A DNA stretch of 64,000 nt from Spirosoma radiotolerans (lineage in GTDB: Bacteria > Bacteroidota > Bacteroidia > Cytophagales > Spirosomataceae): NCBI RefSeq assembly GCF_000974425.1, contig NZ_CP010429.1:2170001-2234000 (forward strand). Direction: 5' to 3'. Of the stretch, positions 52,466 to 63,518 are shown in pieces. How positions within the stretch are numbered: position 1 is the first letter of the stretch; each line of letters begins with the position of its first letter. Below the pieces are notes generated by a model. The model searched no databases. It worked only from the letters and a program-made list of their open reading frames with translations, and was not told the DNA's origin. The translations under genes and the position numbers were made by a program.

Positions 52466-54595
52466 TTACAATTTCAGGATCGTGAATTCTACTCGTCGGT
52501 TCAGTTTGCGCTTCTCTTCGGTTTCATTACTGGCGATGGGTTTGCTGGGTCCCCAGGCTTTTGTCTGGATACGAGTGGGTGCAATTCCTTTGTTCAGCAA
52601 ATACTCCTTCACGACCCGCACCCGATCTTCGGCAAGCTTCATGTTCGGCTCCCAATCGCCCTGATTATCGGTATGCCCTTCAATGAGCAACTCCATTTCC
52701 GGGTATTTCCCCAGCATCTCTACCACTCGGTCCAGTTCCGTATCGGCACCGGGCAACAACGCAAACTGGCTCTGCTGAAAGAGAACTTCCCGCATCGTTA
52801 TTTTTTGGCCGGGTTCTATCTTAACCAGTAAAATACTCTTTCTAATATCGCGGAACCGTTTGTCTTTGCTTAAGTCAACGGTTTCGGTGGTCGGAAAGTA
52901 ACCCTCCCGGCTGGCGGTGAGGAGGTAGGTTTTCTGGGTAGGTAGAATGAGTTTGAACTCGCCCGATTCTGGATTGTAATCTACTTTTTCCAGCCCTTTC
53001 TGATCACCAACTACGCTCGACACAACCTGGGACGCCACGGGTTTTTTGCTTTTCGAATCCAGTACTGTTCCGGTGATAATAGCGACCGGGTCGGGTTTGA
53101 TGGCCGGATATAGTTTCAGTCGAAAAATATCATCTTCACCCAGCGAACCACCTCTGGAGCTTAGATAAGCATAGTCGCCGGAGGCTGGAATGGTAAAATA
53201 CCCATCCCATTCAACGGTGTTGATGCCTGGTCCGAGGTTTTCGGGCTCACTCCAGTTTCCCCAGGAATCATCGAGCCGACGGGAGACAAAGATGTCGCCA
53301 TTGCCCAAACCAGGATGACCGCCCGATGTGAAGTACAGCGTTCGGCCATCAGCCGCCAGAAAGGGCGAACTTTCAAAGTCGGCCGAATTGATAACACCTC
53401 CCAGCGATACAGGTTCTGACCAGGTGTTATCCGATTTTTGTAATGAAATATAGAGGTCGCGGTCGCCACGGGTATCTTTTCGCTGAACGGCCAGAATAAT
53501 GGCCCGGCCATCGGGCGAAACACAAAACTCAAGTTGATTTTTTTCGTGCAGGTTGTAGTTGTTGGCAATCCGGCACTCAACGGGTTGCGACCAGCCCGCT
53601 TTCGTACGTGTCGATTTAGAGATGCCAAAGATCATCCCGCCATCAGGGCGGTACACGTTAATGAGGTAGGCCGTTCGGCCATCGGCCGACATACCGCTGA
53701 TGGCATTGTCGCCTGCGTTATTGATCGGCGAACCAATATTCACAGCTTCGCTCCAGCCCGATGAGTTTCCGCCCACGCCCGACTCAAGCGTTGAAAACCA
53801 GACGTCCTGCCGGTCAGACGCCCCAATGTTCGCCTTGTTAAAGTTCCGGGTGAAATAGAGCGTTCGACCATCGGGCGAGATAACCGGGGCCACTTCCTGC
53901 CCAACCGAGTTGACCGTTTTGCCGAGGTTTTCTTTCTTGATCTCTTTCGGTATGTCTTTGGAGACAACGATGTTGACGGTAATGGGTTTGACCTCTTCTG
54001 ACAACCCAATTCCGTCGATCTGATTCAGGCCTTTCAGGGCAGCCCCATTGATCACCACCTTCACCTGCTGGCACACTAAAGCGGAATCTTTAGGGAAAAT
54101 ATGCAGGAGCGGATTGGTCCGTGGCTGGATGCTGGTGGCTTCGTAGACAACATGCTCGGCCCCCTTTTCGTCAATGGCAATTACTTTTACGATGGATCCT
54201 GGGTTCACATTTTCGGCCACCACAATCTGCCGGGCGCGCATGGGTTTGGCAAAGCCGACCTGAATCCATTCATCAGCAGTTCCATCGGCATAAAACGGTG
54301 CCCAGGCGCAGGGGCTTTCGCCCACGTCGGGTAATTTGTTCGGGCGTCCCAGCGCCTGAATGGCTTTATATTGTTCGCCATAATTTTCTCCTTTCTTCTC
54401 CGAAGATACACCAACGACCCTGCTGGCCCATTGGACAGAACTGACTGCTTGTCGTTGAGGTTCTGCTTTAACCTCCGCTGTGGGTTTTGATTCAGCCGGG
54501 CTGAGCGCAGCCGGGCGCAGGCCGCTTTGTTGCGCAAGCCCCGTAAAGGAAATAAATAAAAGACTGCTAAAGAAAAGGTTACGTTGCGAATGCAT
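52466..54595 (-). CDS. OmpA-family protein with WD40-like propeller (PorE-like)
   Basis: 709 residues from ATG 54595, where a signal peptide begins (MHSQRNLFFSSLLFISFTGLAQ). A discoidin-like region with WIQVGFAKPMRARQIVVAEN comes first. PD40/WD40-like beta-propeller repeats follow: PVISPDGRTLYFTRNF, AISGMSADGRTAYLINV, EFCVSPDGRAIILA, PFLAADGRTLYFTSGG. Next is a carboxypeptidase-regulatory-like domain (ITGTVLDSKSKKPV..) and an OmpA C-terminal domain with EGHTDNQGDWEPNMKLAEDRV, which binds peptidoglycan. The order resembles PorE, a T9SS component, although the TPR part of PorE is replaced by a discoidin-like region. It is in the outer membrane or periplasm. Confidence 0.85.
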   Translation of the reverse strand: MHSQRNLFFSSLLFISFTGLAQQSGLRPAALSPAESKPTAEVKAEPQRQAVSSVQWASRVVGVSSEKKGENYGEQYKAIQALGRPNKLPDVGESPCAWAPFYADGTADEWIQVGFAKPMRARQIVVAENVNPGSIVKVIAIDEKGAEHVVYEATSIQPRTNPLLHIFPKDSALVCQQVKVVINGAALKGLNQIDGIGLSEEVKPITVNIVVSKDIPKEIKKENLGKTVNSVGQEVAPVISPDGRTLYFTRNFNKANIGASDRQDVWFSTLESGVGGNSSGWSEAVNIGSPINNAGDNAISGMSADGRTAYLINVYRPDGGMIFGISKSTRTKAGWSQPVECRIANNYNLHEKNQLEFCVSPDGRAIILAVQRKDTRGDRDLYISLQKSDNTWSEPVSLGGVINSADFESSPFLAADGRTLYFTSGGHPGLGNGDIFVSRRLDDSWGNWSEPENLGPGINTVEWDGYFTIPASGDYAYLSSRGGSLGEDDIFRLKLYPAIKPDPVAIITGTVLDSKSKKPVASQVVSSVVGDQKGLEKVDYNPESGEFKLILPTQKTYLLTASREGYFPTTETVDLSKDKRFRDIRKSILLVKIEPGQKITMREVLFQQSQFALLPGADTELDRVVEMLGKYPEMELLIEGHTDNQGDWEPNMKLAEDRVRVVKEYLLNKGIAPTRIQTKAWGPSKPIASNETEEKRKLNRRVEFTILKL

Positions 54596-54716
54596 AAAAA
54601 AAGCGCTCATAAGCTCCAATATAAGCAGCAAATTCTATTGAAAAAAAACATACTTGATAAGCGGATGTACCAATTGAAACCGGGCGATTGACCGCGTCTT
54701 TGGCCGTTGCTACTGG

Positions 54717-56120
54717 CTAATTGGTCATTACCCGGTATTCCCAAGGTTTCATCGTCACCGTCATGTCCGGCTTCAACTCAACGGGTTGGTGGCTGAAGAC
54801 GTCGGTGTAGGTGCCTGCATAACCATCGCCCCCCAATCGTATGGTTTGCGTTTTGTCGCTCAGGTTCAGCACAACCGTAACACGGTCATTATCGCGCTGC
54901 CGATAAAAGGCATACACTTTATCATCATGATCGGTCGGAATTTTCATCAGTTTGCCGCCCGCCAGTCCATTCCAGAGCGCGCGGTTACGGTGCTTTAGCG
55001 TCAGTAAGGTCTTGAAAAAGTCACTTTTGGCGTAGCTACCCCAAACGATGGTGTCTTTCTCAAAAAAGGCCAATCGCTTGTTCAGGTTCGCTTCCATACC
55101 ATTATAAACCAGCGGCATGCCTTCCAGCGTACTGCTCAGTACAAAAAAGGCATCGGCTGATGAGCCAAATGATTCGGCCAGCGTGCCATTGTGCGTGTTT
55201 TCGTCATGGTTTTGGGTAAACAGCATCTGATAATACCACTTCGGAAAGCGTTTCTGGTTGGCTTCGCGCAGGGAGTCGATTTTATCCGCTGTACGAGCGC
55301 CTTTGGCAACGGCTTTCATCATGGTGTGCATGCTCCAGCCGTAATTCATGTTGAAGCAGCTCTTAAACTGATCGGGCTCGTCTTCCCACTCGGCCAGCAT
55401 AAACACCGTCTTTATTTTGTCTAACTGTGGACGCAGTTCGGCCCAGAAGTCATTCGGGACAAAGCCTGCGACATCGCAGCGGTAACCATCAATGCCGCAT
55501 TCTTTCACCCAGTATTGCATGGCATCGATCATCCCTTTGCGCATATCCGGATTGTTATAATTCAAATCCACAACATCGGTCCAATCGGTTGGCTTACCGG
55601 TTTTTGGGTCCACGGGGGTTGTCATCTTACCGTGTATCTTCGTGTACCAATCCGGATGCTGGGTTACCCAGACGTGGTCCCAGCCTGTGTGGTTAGGCAC
55701 CCAGTCCAGCACAATCCGTAACCCAAGCGCGTGCGCCCGGTTGACCAGCGACTTGAAGTCGTCCAGGGTACCATAGTCCGGATTCACGTTTTTATAGTCG
55801 GCAATGGCGTAGGGACTGCCCAGCGTACCTTTCTTATTTTTCTGGCTGATGGGATAAATTGGCATTAGCCAGAGAATATCCACGCCCAATTCTTTCAGGC
55901 GGGGTAATTGTGTTTCTATGGCTTTGAAGTTTCCTTCACGGGAAAACTGGCGCGTGTTGACTTCGTAAATCGTCGCATTTTTGGCCCATTCGGGGGCGGG
56001 TGGTGCCCCCATCGTGGTTGTATCGGTATCTGAATTCTCTTCTTGGCTTGATTGAGTATTGCGGCAGGCGGTTGTCAGCAACAACGCACTTAGCAAGACG
56101 GTCAGGTACGATTTCTTCAT
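54717..56120 (-). CDS. GH13 alpha-amylase-like lipoprotein
   Basis: 467 residues from ATG 56120. The lipobox LTTAC in MKKSYLTVLLSALLLTTAC marks a lipoprotein. The GH13 barrel begins at ATIYEVNTRQF; conserved regions are VLDWVPNHT, DGYRCDVAGF (nucleophile Asp), FMLAEWED (acid/base Glu) and FTQNHDEN (third Asp). A small beta domain ends the protein (WEYRVMTN). It should cut alpha-glucans at the cell surface or in the periplasm. It lies between rpe and the OmpA gene; no SusC/SusD partner is present, so it is not part of a complete starch-use locus. Confidence 0.93.
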   Translation of the reverse strand: MKKSYLTVLLSALLLTTACRNTQSSQEENSDTDTTTMGAPPAPEWAKNATIYEVNTRQFSREGNFKAIETQLPRLKELGVDILWLMPIYPISQKNKKGTLGSPYAIADYKNVNPDYGTLDDFKSLVNRAHALGLRIVLDWVPNHTGWDHVWVTQHPDWYTKIHGKMTTPVDPKTGKPTDWTDVVDLNYNNPDMRKGMIDAMQYWVKECGIDGYRCDVAGFVPNDFWAELRPQLDKIKTVFMLAEWEDEPDQFKSCFNMNYGWSMHTMMKAVAKGARTADKIDSLREANQKRFPKWYYQMLFTQNHDENTHNGTLAESFGSSADAFFVLSSTLEGMPLVYNGMEANLNKRLAFFEKDTIVWGSYAKSDFFKTLLTLKHRNRALWNGLAGGKLMKIPTDHDDKVYAFYRQRDNDRVTVVLNLSDKTQTIRLGGDGYAGTYTDVFSHQPVELKPDMTVTMKPWEYRVMTN

Positions 56121-56163
56121 GGAATTGATTCCAGTCAATTAGATTAAGCGTTACGGGAAATGA

Positions 56164-56835
56164 TCAGGCCACCAGTGGCTGGCGGCTATTCTTCAGTTGG
56201 TAAATGGCGTTCAGTGGGTCTTTAGCGCCAAAAACGGAATTACCCGCTACCAGCATATCCGTACCAGCACGAAGCAACGCATCTGCATTGGCCAGACTCA
56301 CACCGCCATCAACTTCAATAAGGGCGGGGCATTGGTTAGCTACTAATACTTGTTTTAGGTCCGCAATTTTCCGGAGGGTGTGCGGTATAAACGATTGTCC
56401 GCCAAAGCCTGGATTAACAGACATGATCAGAATGACATCGATTTGTTCGAGCACATCGACCAGGCCACTGATGGGCGTATGCGGATTCAGGGCAACGCCT
56501 GCCTTGCAACCCAGTTCCCGAATCCGGGTCAGGGTTCGGTGCAGGTGCGGGCAGGCTTCATAGTGAACGTGGATAACTGAGGCCCCGCCATTCGCAAAGG
56601 CATCGAGGTAACGGTCCGGGTCCGTAATCATCAGATGCACATCGACGGGTTTCGTACAGTGTTTGCGAACAGCCTCCAGGAGCGGAAAACCGAAGGAGAT
56701 ATTCGGAACAAACACACCGTCCATGACATCAAAATGAAGATAGTCAGCCTCACTTTGGTTAACCAGTTCCAGATCGCGTTGAAGATTGGCAAAGTCGGCC
56801 GCAAGCAACGAAGGCGCAATGAGAGGCTGTGTCAT
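56164..56835 (-). CDS. rpe: Ribulose-phosphate 3-epimerase
   Basis: 223 residues, normal size. A TIM barrel with LHFDVMDGVFVPNISFG (metal His and Asp), HVHYEACPH, MSVNPGFGGQSFIPH, and EVDGGVSLANADAL. It interconverts ribulose 5-phosphate and xylulose 5-phosphate. It is the first gene of the minus-strand run ending at 42698. A 12-base motif shared with tkt (CAACGTTTGCCT) lies 29 bases before its start at 56865-56876. Confidence 0.96.
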   Translation of the reverse strand: MTQPLIAPSLLAADFANLQRDLELVNQSEADYLHFDVMDGVFVPNISFGFPLLEAVRKHCTKPVDVHLMITDPDRYLDAFANGGASVIHVHYEACPHLHRTLTRIRELGCKAGVALNPHTPISGLVDVLEQIDVILIMSVNPGFGGQSFIPHTLRKIADLKQVLVANQCPALIEVDGGVSLANADALLRAGTDMLVAGNSVFGAKDPLNAIYQLKNSRQPLVA

Positions 56836-56864
56836 AGACTATAAGGAAATCACCGTCAGGGGTT

Positions 56865-56876
56865 AGGCAAACGTTG
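56865..56876 (-). promoter_or_regulatory. Shared motif CAACGTTTGCCT before rpe
   Basis: On the minus strand, 29 bases ahead of the start. It matches the tkt motif (880-891) at 11 of 12 positions. It contains AACGTTTG, a near match to the -7 element. Confidence 0.35.
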
Positions 56877-57028
56877 TGTGTCCGATCAATGGTAAAAACG
56901 ATTCACGACAAAAGGAGTACCAGGGGCACACTACTTTTTTTATCCCGTAAAAGTACCTTTTTTTGGATGAACGAAGAAACAAAACCAATGTTGCCCGTTT
57001 AGAATTATGAGTAGTCGATAGGTAGTAA

Positions 57029-59176
<2,148 letters not shown>

Positions 59177-59198
59177 ACGCGATTGATACTGAATTCGT

Positions 59199-59206
59199 TA
59201 CCTTTG
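59199..59206 (+). promoter_or_regulatory. Candidate -7 element TACCTTTG before the PD-(D/E)XK-like gene
   Basis: Exact TAnnTTTG followed by TG, 22 bases before the start codon. A TTG lies 16 bases upstream, closer than usual. Confidence 0.45.
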
Positions 59207-59228
59207 TGGTAGATAAACCCACCGAACT

Positions 59229-59777
59229 ATGGAAGCGACAACCAACTTTGACGACATCCGCGTTATTCTTAAGGAGATTGCGGAACAACAACGAAACAAT
59301 GAACGGGAGATTGGCCGGGTTACCAAGATTGTCGGCGACATTGGTAACAAGTTCGGTAGCTTTACCGAAGGCATGGCGTTTCCTTCCATGGAAAAAGTAC
59401 TGCGTAAGCAGTTCGGCATGACAACGATCACCACAAACTACAAAACGGAATACGGCCCCGATACCCTGGAAATCGACGTGCTGGGCCTGGCGAATGGCGA
59501 CGTAAATACAGTTGTTTTGGTGGAAGTGAAAAGTCATCTTAAAGAGCTTGATATTGATCAGTTGCTGAAAAGTCTGGATCGGTTCCGGCGGTTCCATCCC
59601 GAATACGCCCATAAAAAACTGTTCGGCATACTGGCCTGCGTGCAAGGGGCCAGAGAGGTTCGGGATAAGGCAATGGCTGCGGGTTTGTATGTAGCGTCCA
59701 TCCACGACGAGGTCTTTGAGTTAAAAACACCCGCTTATTTTGTGCCCAGAGATTTCTCGCTGACAATGACGGCCTAA
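59229..59777 (+). CDS. DUF3782-type PD-(D/E)XK nuclease-fold protein
   Basis: 182 residues. Residues 8-48 are charged and helical, likely a coiled coil (ILKEIAEQQRNNEREIG). The core has LEIDVLGL (Glu81 and Asp83) and, after a strand, VLVEVKSHL (Glu99 and Lys101), which together make a PD-(D/E)XK metal site in the order Asp, Glu-x-Lys. DIDQLLKSLDRFRRFHPEYAHKKLFG is also typical of DUF3782-like proteins. The family is thought to be nuclease-like but its substrates are not known. It sits between ligA and dapA with its own -7 element. It could be a small restriction or repair nuclease; this is inference. Confidence 0.72.
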   Translation: MEATTNFDDIRVILKEIAEQQRNNEREIGRVTKIVGDIGNKFGSFTEGMAFPSMEKVLRKQFGMTTITTNYKTEYGPDTLEIDVLGLANGDVNTVVLVEVKSHLKELDIDQLLKSLDRFRRFHPEYAHKKLFGILACVQGAREVRDKAMAAGLYVASIHDEVFELKTPAYFVPRDFSLTMTA

Positions 59778-59803
59778 ACGCACGACTCCCGCCTAAATTC
59801 ACG

Positions 59804-59811
59804 TAACTTTG
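59804..59811 (+). promoter_or_regulatory. Candidate -7 element TAACTTTG before dapA
   Basis: Exact TAnnTTTG followed by TG, 30 bases before the start codon; no clear -33 element. Confidence 0.45.
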
Positions 59812-59841
59812 TGATAATAAATTCCTGTTTCCAGTTAACTA

Positions 59842-60753
59842 ATGGATACTCGTAGCCAATACGGTAAATTTCACGGCGTAGGCGTCGCCATCGTGACGCC
59901 CTTCAATGCCGATTATTCAATTGATTTCGACGGCTTTGGCCGCATCGTCCGGCACATCGCTGATGGGGGCGTTCGTTACATCGTCCTGCAGGGCACAACC
60001 GGCGAATCGCCGACGGTGACTAAACAGGAAAAAGCTCAGTTGTTGCAATACCTTAAGGAAAACAACCCGAAAAATCTACCCATCGTTTTTGGGGTGGGCG
60101 GTAATGTAACGGCCGATGTCGTGTCGGGTATGAAGGACATTGATTTTGAGGGCGTCGATGCCATTCTGTCGGTTTGCCCATACTACAATAAACCTGGTAA
60201 ACGGGGGGTCATTGAGCATTTTACGCGCGTGGCCGATGCCAGTCCGGTACCGGTTATTCTCTACAATATTCCGTTTCGAACGGGCATCAACATGAGCGCC
60301 GAAACGATTTGCGAACTGGCGCAGCACCCGAATATTATCGGGGTTAAAGAGGCTTCGTGCGTGATCGAGCAGTGCATGGAAATAGCCCGCGATAAACCCG
60401 ATGATTTTCTGCTTATCTCCGGCGACGATGTGCAGGCCGTACCCATCATCAGCATCGGTGGCGTAGGTGTGATGTCGGTGATTGCCAATGCATTTCCTGC
60501 CAAATTCACGGGCTTGATCGAGGCCGCGTTGCAGGGCGATTTTGCCTTTGCCCGAAAAGAGCTGGGTCATTTCCTGCGCATCGATCCGCTTCTGTATGAA
60601 GAAGGAAACCCGGTGGGTGTAAAAAATATTCTTGAGATCATGGGCCTTATGTCAGCAGAGGTTCGCTTGCCATTGATGAAAGCATCCGACGATTTGAGTG
60701 AACGTCAGCGGGCCGTACTTCAGCGCGATAACCTGCTGGAACTGGTGGCCTGA
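59842..60753 (+). CDS. dapA: 4-hydroxy-tetrahydrodipicolinate synthase
   Basis: 303 residues, usual length. LQGTTGESPTVTKQEK binds pyruvate carboxylate, LYNIPFRTG holds the catalytic Tyr, and IIGVKEAS carries the Schiff-base Lys. GVGGNVTADVV and ISGDDVQAVPIISIGG are also conserved. It condenses pyruvate with aspartate semialdehyde in the diaminopimelate/lysine route that feeds peptidoglycan. A strong bidirectional terminator follows (60802-60836). Confidence 0.95.
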   Translation: MDTRSQYGKFHGVGVAIVTPFNADYSIDFDGFGRIVRHIADGGVRYIVLQGTTGESPTVTKQEKAQLLQYLKENNPKNLPIVFGVGGNVTADVVSGMKDIDFEGVDAILSVCPYYNKPGKRGVIEHFTRVADASPVPVILYNIPFRTGINMSAETICELAQHPNIIGVKEASCVIEQCMEIARDKPDDFLLISGDDVQAVPIISIGGVGVMSVIANAFPAKFTGLIEAALQGDFAFARKELGHFLRIDPLLYEEGNPVGVKNILEIMGLMSAEVRLPLMKASDDLSERQRAVLQRDNLLELVA

Positions 60754-60801
60754 AGATTTTAGGTCGCTATTAAACTTCTGTTAAAATTATGTTCTATAAA
60801 A

Positions 60802-60836
60802 CAAAATGGCGATTCCAGACCGGAATCGCCATTTTG
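60802..60836. terminator. Bidirectional terminator between dapA and the small lipoprotein gene
   Basis: CAAAATGGCGATTCC (60802-60816) pairs perfectly over 15 bases with 60822-60836, around an AGACC loop. The outer A and T runs (AAAA/TTTT) let it act on both strands, between two convergent genes. Confidence 0.9.
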
Positions 60837-60856
60837 CTTTATGAATAAAGGGTTTG

Positions 60857-61051
60857 TTACGAATTTCGGCCGCCACCACCAAAAAGCTTCGATACAAGCC
60901 AGATAACAATGGCAAGAACTACAATTACCCCAATGATACCTGTATAGGCACCGGCTTTGAATATATCGCCAATAGCTGCACAACTGGTCAGAAACAGGGT
61001 CATGAAGACCGCTACGAGAGCAGATGGAAAAAAACGCAGAAGAGTTTTCAT
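60857..61051 (-). CDS. Small lipoprotein with one membrane helix (64 aa)
   Basis: 64 residues from ATG 61051 (an earlier in-frame Met at 61087 only lengthens the leader). The signal segment ends in the lipobox LTSC, so the mature protein is a lipid-anchored 40-mer starting CAAIGDIFKAGAYTG, followed by the helix IIGVIVVLAIVIWLVSKLF and a Gly-rich tail. It belongs to a small family widespread in Bacteroidota whose function I do not know. A 15-base palindrome lies upstream at 61120-61134. Confidence 0.75.
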   Translation of the reverse strand: MKTLLRFFPSALVAVFMTLFLTSCAAIGDIFKAGAYTGIIGVIVVLAIVIWLVSKLFGGGGRNS

Positions 61052-61119
61052 AAAACGTTGACTGGTTATCGTGTAGTTAATATCCACTCGCCAATCGGCG
61101 AATTGTCAATAAAACAGGC

Positions 61120-61134
61120 ACAAACTCAGTTTGT
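61120..61134. promoter_or_regulatory. Perfect palindrome ACAAACT-C-AGTTTGT
   Basis: Seven-base inverted arms with a single central base lie in the 98-base spacer between the DUF5916 gene and the small lipoprotein gene. The loop is too short for a hairpin, so a protein-binding operator is more plausible. Unproven. Confidence 0.3.
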
Positions 61135-61149
61135 TTAAAACACGAAGCC

Positions 61150-63393
61150 TCACAGATTCCACCAGTATGTCCACTTCAGCACCAGCGCCCGGTTCTTCAC
61201 CGAAAAGAAGCCCGGAACATCCTGACCGATCTGGGCTGAGTTGGGTAAATAGTTGTCCGTATAGACCAGGAAAAAGTCGGAAGCAGGCTTGTAACGCCAC
61301 TGAATCCGAGCATTGACATTCATGTTTTTTTGCTGTTCATTGTACTGAACAAAGGTGGTTAGGTAGAGCGTGTTCGTGAGCGTTACATCGAAGCGGGGCC
61401 CAACCAGCCAGAACGTCGTTTGACCCCAGGGCTGGGGCAAACGAATGTCGTTATAACTGGCACTGGCTGCTAAACTTACGTAAGGCTGGAACCGGTAACC
61501 CAAATCGGCGGTCAGGTTCAGCCGGGTACCGTTGTCGTAATACCCACCATAACGGGTTGAAAAACCATAGGTGAATACACTCTGCGGTTTCGAGTCGAAG
61601 TCCGTTCCCCAGGCAGTCCAGTTGTGCTGCGTGCCCGTTGCCAGCGTTTGCCGACCTGTATTGGTTGGGTCGAAGGGTTGTAATAACCGCACATAGTCAG
61701 TAGCAACCCAGCCCGTAAATACACTTTTGCTCCGGAATGTAACGATGTAACTGAGCATCGTTTCGTTGTCGCTTTGCCGGCCAGCCGGATCGAAAAAATA
61801 GGTCGATACCACGGTCGGGCCATGACTCAGCACACCGCTGGCCGTTGGCAGAAAGGTATAGCCCAGGGTGCCCATCACCCGTTCATACGCCCGGCGTGGC
61901 ACATAACCGGCTTCGGCCGTATAATTCTTGCCAACCGATTCGACTTGCCCACCAATAAGCCATTGGCGTGTGTTGTACTGCAGGTTAGCGGCATAAACGG
62001 CGTCGCTGCCGGATTGGTCTGTACCACTAACGTCCGGACTGAACGACTTAACATACAGCGCTTTTCCTGACCAGACGTTATTGGCTGAAGCCAGATTGTA
62101 TTCCAAACCGAAATTTCGGTTGTATCGGGTGTAAGCAGGCTTATCTGTGGTTGGTGTATAACCGAGCGATTCTTTATTGACAAACATCAGGCCAATATTC
62201 GACCGGGCGAATATACGCCGTTGCAGGGCGACAACCGCGAAATTCTGAGCTGGAAGCGACTCTACGCCAGACCCTGAATAATCGACGCCCCCCGTCTGCA
62301 TGTCCATAATGCCAATGCGCCAGTCTTTGTTTAGCTTGCCACTCAGCCGGGCACCGAAGCGAATAGGAACCCCGCCGAGGCCAATCCGGCGACTGAAAAA
62401 AGGGCGAATGGTCGCATAACCGAAGTTGGTAAACTGGTCACCGTTTTCGAGGAAGAACTGTCTCTTTTCGGGAAAAAACAGTTCGTAGCGGTCCAGGTTG
62501 GTCACCTGCTGATCGACATCAACCTGCGAAAAATCCGGGTTAACGGTCAGGTCAAGATTTAAGGACGACGTAATGGCGACTTTAGCATCCAGACCGGCAT
62601 CGAACCGATTCTGGGTTGGTACGCCGTTCTGGTAATCGCGGGTCATGCCGCTTAGGGCATACGGAATCAGGGAAATATTGGGGCCAGGCTGTGGTGGTGG
62701 CTGATCCCAGACCAGAACACCCGTCAGGGCCAGCGAAGCCGTCGGAAACTGGCGCTGGATGGGCGTCCAGGATGACTTTTCGGTTGTTTTCAGATCCTGT
62801 CGGCTGAAGTTGATTCCCCAGCGGGAAATGCCTCGTTTATAGCGGATTGTTTTAAAGGGAATCGCCAGTTCGAGAACATAGCGGTCAGCGTAGTTCTTAA
62901 CCGAAGAGGTCCATTTATTATCCCAGCTTAAATTTGCTTTGCCGCCTTCATATAACAAACCATCCCACTGGGCGCCAGCCGCATTGGTGCCAAACGTAAA
63001 CCCGTTTGTCTGGTCATCGAAGGTGTCCATGAAGAAAATGAAGTTGTCATTTTTGGTGAAACTCCAGTCACGACGCAGCGATTCGACAATATACGGGCCT
63101 TCCACGTTTCCATGATAACAAACGGCGCTCAGATAAATGTGGTGATCGTCATACGCCATCCGAACGTCGGTACGAACCTTAGCCCGGCTGGTATCCATGG
63201 GCAATACCATCCAGAAATCAGACGCTACTTCGGCCGCTTGCCAGGCAGGTTCGTCAACGGTTCCATCGACAACAATGGGCGATGTTGCCCGGCTGATATG
63301 AAGCTGATACTGTTCATTTTTCTTCTGAGCCAGCAGTGGAGTGAAACCAGCAGCACACAGAAGAAGTGAAAAAAGAAGTAAACGTCTCACCAA
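61150..63393 (-). CDS. DUF5916 protein (CBM9-like domain plus beta-barrel)
   Basis: 747 residues. Signal peptide (LLLFSLLLCAAGFTPLLAQ), then a CBM9-like domain with PIVVDGTVDEPAWQAAEVASDFW and MAYDDHHIYLSAVCY. The large remainder is rich in alternating aromatic strands (RLNLTADLGYRFQPYVSLAASASYND, TNTLYLTTFVQYNEQ) and ends in KWTYWWNL with a terminal aromatic residue region, consistent with an outer-membrane barrel. DUF5916 proteins are common in Bacteroidota, with no fixed role. A 14-base palindrome hairpin precedes it (63463-63496). Confidence 0.85.
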   Translation of the reverse strand: MVRRLLLFSLLLCAAGFTPLLAQKKNEQYQLHISRATSPIVVDGTVDEPAWQAAEVASDFWMVLPMDTSRAKVRTDVRMAYDDHHIYLSAVCYHGNVEGPYIVESLRRDWSFTKNDNFIFFMDTFDDQTNGFTFGTNAAGAQWDGLLYEGGKANLSWDNKWTSSVKNYADRYVLELAIPFKTIRYKRGISRWGINFSRQDLKTTEKSSWTPIQRQFPTASLALTGVLVWDQPPPQPGPNISLIPYALSGMTRDYQNGVPTQNRFDAGLDAKVAITSSLNLDLTVNPDFSQVDVDQQVTNLDRYELFFPEKRQFFLENGDQFTNFGYATIRPFFSRRIGLGGVPIRFGARLSGKLNKDWRIGIMDMQTGGVDYSGSGVESLPAQNFAVVALQRRIFARSNIGLMFVNKESLGYTPTTDKPAYTRYNRNFGLEYNLASANNVWSGKALYVKSFSPDVSGTDQSGSDAVYAANLQYNTRQWLIGGQVESVGKNYTAEAGYVPRRAYERVMGTLGYTFLPTASGVLSHGPTVVSTYFFDPAGRQSDNETMLSYIVTFRSKSVFTGWVATDYVRLLQPFDPTNTGRQTLATGTQHNWTAWGTDFDSKPQSVFTYGFSTRYGGYYDNGTRLNLTADLGYRFQPYVSLAASASYNDIRLPQPWGQTTFWLVGPRFDVTLTNTLYLTTFVQYNEQQKNMNVNARIQWRYKPASDFFLVYTDNYLPNSAQIGQDVPGFFSVKNRALVLKWTYWWNL

Positions 63394-63462
63394 ACAAATA
63401 CGTTATAAGTCAATGATAAAAGGGAAATAAGGGTTGAATTTACCCCACCTGATTGCATAAAT

Positions 63463-63496
63463 AGAGACGCAACGATAAATGAATCGTTGCGTCTCT
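63463..63496. repeat. Perfect 14-base inverted repeat (REP-like)
   Basis: AGAGACGCAACGAT (63463-63476) and its exact complement (63483-63496) flank AAATGA. It lies between two genes on the minus strand; no good T tract follows on that strand. The arm GAGACGCAA looks like a dispersed palindromic element, which I cannot confirm here. Confidence 0.65.
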
Positions 63497-63518
63497 AAGC
63501 GTTACGAAAAAAGTCAAC

